A stretch of DNA of 64,000 nt from Echinometra lucunter (lineage: Eukaryota > Echinodermata > Echinoidea > Camarodonta > Echinometridae). Both the position numbers and the translations under genes were made by a program. Position 1 is the stretch's first letter, and each line of letters begins with the position of its first letter. A model generated the notes under the pieces. That model saw only the letters and a list, made by a program, of their open reading frames with translations. It did no database searches and was not told the DNA's origin. Location: positions 2,274,815-2,338,814 of the forward strand of contig CM057160.1 of the NCBI GenBank assembly GCA_029962745.1. Reading direction: 5' to 3'. Of this stretch, positions 56,242-64,000 are shown piece by piece.

Positions 56242-58005
56242 GTCATCCATGCCGACATGGTGTTTTTTCAATAATTCACGAATGAGGTTAGTCATATTTG
56301 TTTGATTGACTTTCTTTAGGTGCCTGCACATAAGGACTAGAGCAAAGGTCACAAGGCATGATGCTATTACAACGATACCAAGAGCGCCGAAGAGCGGCCA
56401 TCTCGAAGAGAGTGATAAAAGAGATGTTTCGTGAAACGTTGACAGATGTTCCGTGTGGTTCCAAACTGATGTGATGTGAAACCGGTGTACAGGGGGGATT
56501 GCAGAAGAATGAGGTGAAGCACTGACTGAAGAAATTTTAAAATCTTCATAAAGTTCGCCAGTAACATGAGGAGTGTTTGTGATGATTGGTAAGTAAGGAG
56601 GAGTTGACGGACCAATCATTCCAGATGTGTTGTCATTGCCGAAGCTTCCGAACAGAGGTACAGAACCAACATGTGTTACATTGCAAATGGTTGCCATACA
56701 TTTCACCGATTCGTTATAATCCTCTTTTGATAAACGATTCAGACGTAAAAGCGAAATGAAATATGACGACTGCAATGACGAGAAATTGATGTTGCCTTCG
56801 CCTAACTCGCGCTCTCCTAGTTTCCAGAGGATTTGAATTTGTTCTTGTCGTGTTACATTTCTCACTTCACACAAAACAGTTATTTCCTCATTGCCGATGT
56901 TAATATAGTTAAATTTTCTCTTATTATCCCAAGAAACGGAAACAGTGGGTTCGAAGTCCCTTGAGCAGGGTATCGGGGTTGAAATAGGTGCTCCTAAAGG
57001 TTCGTTTGGGTTGAAAAGAAGGCTTGCATAAACAGAATTGGTTGATCTGCCCTGGGAATTCGAAGCAGTGCATCTTATTTCTGCAACAAGGCTCTCAACA
57101 ACCATGTCAAAGTTCCTGTTTACACCAATTTTGACAGTCTCAGACACTGAGTCACATCCTGTAACGGCACCGACTGGTAGGCATTTCCAGGAAAAGTTGA
57201 ATATGCTAGGATAGCCATCTGCTAAACAAGTCAACTCAGCTGACTTGAAATGATCTATGACAACATCATTTGGACGAATCAGAACTCTTGGCGGCTGGAG
57301 AATCTTCACTGGACCTATCAAACACTGAAGATGGCGACCAGGAAAGACTACTTCACTTGTTACCTCACAAATTATCACCTTCATGTGCATCTGCATCATT
57401 ACAGGCAAATTGTATGACAATATTCTCATTTTTTTCATCAAATCATCTCGGGCAAGTGGCAAGGAAACTGCCGGAACTTCAGGAAGAAATCTCCAGCTCA
57501 TGTCAACACCCGGATTACCTCTCTTAACTCGACAGTAGGAATGCATCACATCTCCTACTCGCAGAGGTCGAGGGTTTCTGGGACCACAAGCCAGATCTTC
57601 TTCTCGTGGAAAGTACTCAACTTTTAAAGAGGCTGTCCGCGATGAAAAACACATCCGGTTAATCGAAGAATGTATATCACAGCTAAACCATTGAAAAGTT
57701 TTACCAGCACGCGCAGTGATAACTGAGATCATCTGATTAGTTGATATGTCGTATCTTTCAATGACATTGGTATTAGCGATGTCTGGGCTAACATTCCAAT
57801 CGATGAAGTCTGTCAAATGATTGGAATTTTGGACGATGCAAGTAAAGTTTACGTAATCACCTTCCTTGACAAATTTATCGGACGGTTCGATCACAAAAAT
57901 ATCTCCCGAAAATCCACAGGAACAAGATACCAGACGAAAGAGAGAACTCAGCACTACGGCCAGTGCAAATATTTGATTCTGCCTTCTAATAAGAGAACAT
58001 GCCAT
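56242..58005 (-). CDS. Four-Ig type I membrane receptor, 3' end lost in gap (right module)
   Basis: An open frame of 588 codons from the ATG at 58005 to the gap, without introns. A signal peptide (about 1-30) precedes four Ig-like domains: Ig1 about 36-131 (Cys56-Cys109), Ig2 133-236 (Cys158, Trp171, Cys213), Ig3 237-332 (Cys260, Trp273, Cys312) and Ig4 345-450 (Cys379, Trp394, Cys436). A Ser/Thr/Pro/His-rich stalk follows, then a transmembrane helix at about 537-559 and the start of a basic tail. N-glycosylation sequons are frequent. A cell-surface recognition or adhesion role is likely; the ligand is unknown. It lies 1.7 kb downstream of the short receptor 59712-60836 on the same strand. 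Sequence beyond the gap belongs to a retroelement, so the frame running through the Ns is not one protein. Confidence 0.85.
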
Positions 58006-58972
58006 CTTGAATGTGATAGATACAAGGAGACGTTTAAAAAGATTTCTCTGCTTAAACTTACGGCATTATTTAGGCCTGCAAAATTCTTTTAATGCGACAC
58101 ATTATGCTGTATCTAGGAAGAAAATTTCTGAACATATTTTGAAGGTTGAGAGTGCATAACTGATCAAACAATCATATGTTAGCCTGACTGCAATCCTTGG
58201 CAAGGTGGATATTAATCATTACATTTGATTCAGCTTATATTTGATTTGATTCAGCTCATGTAAGTGAATGTAGCATGATGACAAAACATGCTTTTCTTGA
58301 GAAATGAGAGAGGAAACCGGAAAGGAAAACCTCATATCATGTCAGATGCCTGATTGATCTGTCCTCAGCATGCCTCAAGAACGTTTCAATAGCCTACAGT
58401 CATGATAAATGACAGAACATTTATTTCCGATTAAACATGTCAAAGGTGTTAAGGCAGCAGAGACAACATATCAGAACTGACCAAATTGTTATTCACATAG
58501 CAATGTAAAATTTGCCACATTTACTAGTATGTGTTTCACTTAAGATAATATGATTTCTGGCAAGACTTTCCACATTTGAAATGATAATATTGATAGTACT
58601 TCATTTATTTCTTTAGAAAAAAAATTGAAAACATTATCTTTTCCATAAATGTATTTATTCATCTGACGTACCCTTTTGAAAAGACGCCATATGAACCCAA
58701 ATATAGTCTTATCATTATCATTACCATTTTTTTTTTTTTATAAATCACCTTTTATTAATCAATAAAGGGAATACTATTAGCCCAGGTTACCAGTTCTTAA
58801 CGAACGTGATACAGGGCAAGATAAAATGAACACAGTTGAGAAATGAAACAAAAACAAATAGAAAACAAATAAACATGCACATATCAAAGGAACAGTTTCG
58901 AATCAATTAACGAAGAACGAAGAAATATTTCAAACTATATTGAAACATGTCATAATTATTATCAAAATTCAT

Positions 58973-58992
58973 CATCATCATCATCATCATCA
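58973..58992. repeat. Short (ATC)n microsatellite
   Basis: Seven ATC units between the two genes of the right IgSF module. Confidence 0.8.
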
Positions 58993-59711
58993 CTGTCATT
59001 ACCGTCTTTGTTGCTATGACATAGGAAGACGAATGACAGGTGAGACGGTGTGGCCTATGATTACCACACATTTTCCGGGAAAATCAGTGACTGATTCAAC
59101 TAGTTACTGTACAAGCAGAAACTGCTTTTATGAGAATCATGGTAAGTACGATCATTGTCAGCAAGTATCGTGCATAATATTCAATATTACGTGCTCATTT
59201 AATGTATACAAAGCCTATCAAAGGTAACAGCAATGGAATATGTGCCCATACTTTATGAAAGATTAATTCTGCTGGAAACTAAACGGAGTACATATTTTCA
59301 AGTGAGCAAAATACAAATTGATACAGAATTATGCAACGGAGTAAATAATTAATGGGCACCATAATCTGACGATCTTCTTCAGGCCCACAATCTTCCAATC
59401 GACAAGACGTAAGCTAGTCATCCTTAAAAAAACAAACAAACAAACAAACAAACAAACAAACAAACATCGATGTAGTCTTCAAATACAAAACAAGACTAAA
59501 TGAGCTGACTTGCCTTAAATGCACTATTATACTTTATCCGTTAAATTAGTGCACAAACACAAACAATCCCAGACATTTGAGAGTCTTTGGTAGTGCTCTA
59601 CTTACCATTCACATTCAGCTTTAAGAAAATTATAATTTGATGATATTAGGTTAGCTACCAATTTTTCTGATAGGGTAAATCAACACTTACTGTTTGAGAT
59701 TCTCGAATGGA

Positions 59712-60836
59712 TTAACTTGTACGAGGTTTGTCCATTTCCCCCGGATAACTGTTTCTCTGTCTAATTGTAGTGGTAACTTTATCTTTAACTTGAAAGGTTA
59801 TGTATTCTTCCTTCCCGTCCTTTTCTTCTTTTGAGTGATCTGGGATAACATCTACGTGGGTAGGTTTGATATGGGTCTTTCCTAAAGTCATTCCAACGAT
59901 TATTACCAAGAAAAATGTGTTTAAACATATAAGGGTGAAATTTGCTCGAATTAAGTTTAGTTGAGGACGGCAGTCTTCATGACATGCTACTTGCGCAGGA
60001 TCTCCGGTATCTTCATTGCTTTTGGCAAGCATTTCTTGTGGCTCAGTAATAGGTGGTGTGGATTCCTTGGATGGCCTTTCGGTAGGGGGCGGTGTATTTA
60101 AAGTTTCAGTACACGGATCTGTCCCATTCGTTATTTCTTTCATGATAACTGGGTCCCATACAAAATCATTACAATTGCACATTTCCTTAGGTTTAGCATT
60201 GGTTGATGCGCAACAATAGATGGGGCTCGACTTCCTCATCCAGATTATTTGGGTCAGATTGGTTTCACCTTGGACAGCTCTTGCCCATGGAGGCATCCTT
60301 TCACCGAGTTGATAGCATTCAATCATTCCATAATCACTACCGGCGGTGGCAGAACATTTTATCAAAGCCCATATCTTTTTACTGGTATCGATGTGGTGAT
60401 TCTGTTGCTGACACACCGCTCTTCCAGGTGGAAAATCAACACTTACACCAATCCTCCTCGAATGCTCAAGAAGAACTTCTCCATCTTTTAGCATGTCACA
60501 TATGAATGTACCTTCATCTTCTCTGGAGACAGAAGATATGATCACACGAACTAAGATCATGTGGTATGACTCATTATTTTCAACTTCAACACTGAATCTT
60601 TCTCTTTGACTTACACTCAATCCAGCATCATGACTTTTCTCGAATCTATAGAATGGTCTCCGGTTTCCAATCCTGATTTGAATGTCTACATCAGGTTCGA
60701 AATCAAACTGAAAGGATAAATCTACAGAATCACCCTCCGTCAAGCGTACACGCTGTGAGGCCTCGTATGAAAAAGCTCTACCAAAAGTATTCACAAGAAC
60801 TACGGACATAAAAACCAACGCCGTGGGAGGAACCAT
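59712..60836 (-). CDS. Intronless two-Ig type I membrane receptor (right module)
   Basis: A frame of 374 codons. I start at the ATG at 60836; the codons just upstream contain only a TTG. The layout equals the left paralogue: signal peptide (about 1-21), N-terminal Ig-like domain with EDEGTFIC (Cys113) and no B-strand Cys (SFQFDF), Cys-rich second domain (Cys142, 161, 174, 208, 209), Thr/Pro stalk, transmembrane helix about 301-320, and a short charged tail. Unlike the left copy, the tail has a tyrosine in EEYITFQV (Tyr345), where the left copy has EENIAQDV. YxxF could be a sorting or SH2-binding motif; it is not a canonical ITIM. Ligand and signalling partners are unknown. Confidence 0.85.
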   Translation of the reverse strand: MVPPTALVFMSVVLVNTFGRAFSYEASQRVRLTEGDSVDLSFQFDFEPDVDIQIRIGNRRPFYRFEKSHDAGLSVSQRERFSVEVENNESYHMILVRVIISSVSREDEGTFICDMLKDGEVLLEHSRRIGVSVDFPPGRAVCQQQNHHIDTSKKIWALIKCSATAGSDYGMIECYQLGERMPPWARAVQGETNLTQIIWMRKSSPIYCCASTNAKPKEMCNCNDFVWDPVIMKEITNGTDPCTETLNTPPPTERPSKESTPPITEPQEMLAKSNEDTGDPAQVACHEDCRPQLNLIRANFTLICLNTFFLVIIVGMTLGKTHIKPTHVDVIPDHSKEEKDGKEEYITFQVKDKVTTTIRQRNSYPGEMDKPRTS

Positions 60837-61779
60837 GTTGGTCAATTTGGTGTCAAATGCTGTGATATAAAATAGAGAGAAAAGAATGGTTGCCGAAAAA
60901 TATTAAATGTTGATAAATGCAGTTGATTAGGATCTAAGGGGGGGGGGGGGGGTAAGAATTATTGAGTTTTTTTATATACAAAATAAAATCAAAGACGATT
61001 ATCATTTTATCGGGCAGTCCTTAGATTTGATATTTCATTTATTTTTTTCATTCGGGTGTATAACCTGACAAGTTGATTATAGCGAACTGCCCCATTCAAC
61101 GCAATTCAATTTCAAAGATGATCCATACATAAAATTTTCGGTGAGCTACTTTTACCAACAGGTCAAGCAAGTAGCACCATTGACCAATACTTTCCAAGGG
61201 GCAACATACATTTTGGAAACTAATCAAACCAAATCACATCTACAAATAACCACGTACTTACCCAATCAAATTTATGTAACGATCATGCTCTGAATCCCAA
61301 GGACTTGAGATCATAACCATCAGAAAGTGGTGAGTAGAAATTAATTTGCAGTTTCACGGTTCGCGAAACACAAGTTGCCATGAGTTGTCACTAGTCGGAA
61401 AAGACTGCAGAGGAGCGATGCAAATCTAAGGCTACGGTAATAACAACAAAACAAACAAGGGGAAAAAAGAAGACAGAAAGCATCAAGAAAATATACGCCT
61501 ATTCGCTCACGTTCTCTAATATGAGTTATTTACACAGTCATCATAAAGATAATGCGAAGTCATGTGATATCATTGCAGGAGACTAAGACAAAGATCAGTC
61601 AGGGGTACATTTTTTTTTCTTTCATTATTTGATATCGACTTAAACGTTGAAGAGGTAATATAACAACATATATTGCTATAATACCAATAATAGACGCTGC
61701 AAAAGTGATCGTGGTGTTCGCACAGTGCCAGGACAAAGGTGAATACAAACATTGGATAACACTGCCATTATAAGAGATT

Positions 61780-61955
61780 TATTTTAATCACGCGCCAGAC
61801 CCTAGTGGCCATCTAAGTATGTCGGTTTTGAAAACAGGGAGGCGCTTGCGGATGGGGCACATTTATTTTAATCACAAGCCAGACTGTACATAGCCCTAGT
61901 GGCCATCTAAGTATGTCGGTTTTGAAAAATAGGGAGGCGCTTACGGATGGGACAC
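61780..61955. repeat. Two-copy tandem repeat, about 85-95 bases per unit
   Basis: TTTATTTTAATCACGCGCC and TTTATTTTAATCACAAGCC each begin a copy. CCTAGTGGCCATCTAAGTAT and GGGAGGCGCTTxCGGATGGG occur in both. The second copy carries an extra ACTGTACATAG. There is no conserved reading frame. Confidence 0.8.
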
Positions 61956-62875
61956 AAAAAGTATCACTCAGTTGGCGGCGGAACAGGTGAAAGTCATAAT
62001 CGGACCTACAATATTTTCTTCGTACAGAATGCATCAATCACTCGGCACTTGTAATAATATCTACCCCCAAGTCACTGATTCTTCCTCTACACTAAACCGT
62101 CTGCAGATATACCTTTACCCAACGATAAGCGCTCCTCCTGATTCCTCCCCCACCCTACACCATTAAATTCACGAAATAAGTAGACGCGAATTATTATTAG
62201 AGCCACCCATCAATAAAACTGCTGTTTTTCTTTTTCTTTTTAATTATAATGCTCTGCACGTCGCATACTGTTTACATGATGATTGCCATGTCATCTCATG
62301 TGAGTCTACACTGATTTTATTCCCTTGCTTGGTATTTGTCTATCAACAAAATCAATAGCATATTGCCAAAGATCAGTGTCATTCCATCTGACGGCCCATC
62401 TTTATTGCCGTTACCATGACATTTACACCGGAGATGGCGGCGATTCCATATGATATTATTTATTTCATAGAACTGTGAGGCAATAAATTTTGTATTCTTA
62501 AGATAATTGTATGTGGATGGAATCATAAATAGAGTTGGCGCCGATTTCAAGGGAAGTGCAGCCGACTTTTATTTGAAACTGTGCGGATTTTTATGGAGAT
62601 GGTGTGACTTCAAGCATAATGGAATGTTCCCCATGCTTTTTCAAGTGATATCATGTTATATTTCCATTGTCGTGCACTAAGGTACATTTAACGGGGTACC
62701 CAATGTTGAAACAATGTTAATTCATTTAAAAGAGCATGATTTCATAAGCAGAAAATCATCTGCCTAAATTTTGTTTTTTAAAAGTCATGTTGCCAAAGAA
62801 ACCCCCAAATGTGGTAAGATTTCAAGATATTTTTGACCCCTCAGCTGTGACCCAGTTTCAACTGGGCACCCACTT

Positions 62876-62905
62876 TGACGTCAAAATGACGTCAAAATGA
62901 CGTCA
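62876..62905. promoter_or_regulatory. Three TGACGTCA octamers at 11-base spacing
   Basis: TGACGTCA, the palindromic CREB/ATF consensus, occurs at 62876-62883, 62887-62894 and 62898-62905, each separated by AAA. It could be a cluster of CREB/ATF sites or just a short tandem repeat. No gene start is evident nearby. Confidence 0.35.
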
Positions 62906-63806
62906 AATTGGGTACCATGTCGCGCAATTTTAGCAAAATGTGCGCAAGGTATAATACATATTTTACAGTCTAGCCGGCAGCACAACTGCAATGCGCGAGG
63001 CTGGGTACCCACTTTGACATCATACCTCATACTCAAATATTTGTCTCAACTCTTGACTTTTTATGAGAAAATTAGCCAAAATGCATTAATTTCGGTTGAA
63101 ATCAATGAAATTTAAAATGTGATTCTTATTTGAATTCTATTCTCGATCATATATCAAAGAAAAAATTACCATTGTGTATCACTTTAAGGGAGAGGTGCTC
63201 AAAAGATGCAAACATTCGTCAATTTGCTTTTGATCAGTTGCATTCCTACAAACAAAATGTTGTTTATCGCTAATATTTTGTGTAAACATGTATCAATCTG
63301 TATTTGTTATTAGAACACAGAAAAAGCAATCGAACAAACAAACAAACAAACAAACAAACAAAATCTTCATAGCTTTTTTATCCATAAGCGTATGGATTTT
63401 TATCAAACAATTTGTGATGTATCATTCATTTTTCTCCTTTTGATAAAATCAGCTTGATTTTAAAGGTTGGGTCTTTTAAGATGAACATTGGGGCTACAAA
63501 TGTGGTACATGGGTCCACTAACACAATGCTGACATTTTCACAGAAAATTGCCCAGTCACAAGAAATCGCCCAAAAAGCTTACTTATTTGGGAATGTCCGC
63601 CCAAAATTGACAGCTGAGTGGCTAGTGCGATTTGACGTAGCAAGGGGAAGCCCCCGCGAAGCCACTAAGTTTGACTAATACGCTGGCAATGTCAGTAAAT
63701 GAAATTTATCCATTTCCAAATCACAATTTTGAAACTTTTGAAAATTTTGAAAATTTTTAAGTCCCCCCCAAAGGATTTTTAATATGTTGTTAAGACATTT
63801 TAGTAG

Positions 63807-64000
63807 AGGCCAAATGACGAATCTGGAAGAGGAAGTCGAGCCACATTTATGATTGTTGCGCATCAAGCATTGCTAAACCTAAGGAAATGTGTAATTGTAA
63901 TGATTTCGTATAGGACCCAGTTTCCATGAAAGAAATAAAGAATGGGACGGATCCGTGTCCTAAAACTTTAAATACACCGCTCCCTACTGAAAGACTATCC
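63807..64000 (+). pseudogene. Inverted partial copy of the two-Ig receptor, cut by window edge
   Basis: The plus strand matches the second Ig domain and stalk of 59712-60836, from RKSSPIYCC to the TPPPTERPS stalk region. TGG in DFVWDP is TAG here (D-F-V-stop), and a 3-base insertion lies before the CC pair. The first domain and signal peptide are missing upstream. It is therefore a 5'-truncated, probably dead copy in the opposite orientation; what lies beyond the edge is unknown. Confidence 0.75.

Larger units (their letters stand above)
60837..63806. other. Gene-free stretch right of the IgSF module
   Basis: 60840-61200 is similar to 48650-49060, the 5' flank of the left short receptor, so it belongs to the segmental duplication. 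The rest holds the tandem repeat at 61780, three CRE-like octamers at 62876 and a (CAAA)n run at 63330. I see no exon. Confidence 0.55.

Overview
The window looks like a gene-sparse, repeat-rich animal genome, most likely an echinoderm and probably a sea urchin. The evidence is AT-rich DNA, GT-AG introns all in phase 1, dense microsatellites and G/C homopolymers, many short inverted-repeat DNA transposons, fragments of CR1-like non-LTR retroelements, a CYP2-clan cytochrome P450 pair, and tandem immunoglobulin-superfamily (IgSF) membrane receptors. The phylum is inferred from style and content and was not tested by a search.

Layout. 1-5.1 kb: repeats, including a hAT-like element with a perfect 8-bp target duplication. 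5.19-5.73 kb (-): a small single-pass membrane protein of unknown function. 8.23-11.58 kb (-): a complete four-exon histamine N-methyltransferase-like gene (297 aa by my splicing). 11.6-20.6 kb: no gene, but several MITEs and a CR1-like retroelement tail split by a 261-bp palindromic insertion. 20.64-25.59 kb (+) and 31.71-40.50 kb (+): two complete six-exon CYP2-clan P450 genes (509 and 505 aa), both carrying transposons in their introns. 44.8-60.8 kb (-): a segmental duplication of a two-gene IgSF module, in which a short intronless receptor lies upstream of a longer four-Ig receptor. The right module (60.8-56.2 kb) has both genes, the longer one running into a 500-N assembly gap. In the left module (48.6-44.8 kb) the short gene is intact and the long one is a pseudogene. 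Between the modules lie a broken copy of the 3' half of the second P450, a 459-bp hAT-like element, a 1.5-kb tandem duplication and a retroelement fragment. At the right edge a third, oppositely oriented fragment of the short receptor carries a stop codon.

Function. The P450s and the methyltransferase fit small-molecule and amine metabolism. The IgSF pair fits cell-surface recognition and evolves by duplication and decay. I see no evidence that these groups work in one pathway. The most interesting structures are the paired intronless IgSF module, whose short receptors lack the canonical first Ig cysteine, and several well-delimited undescribed transposon families.
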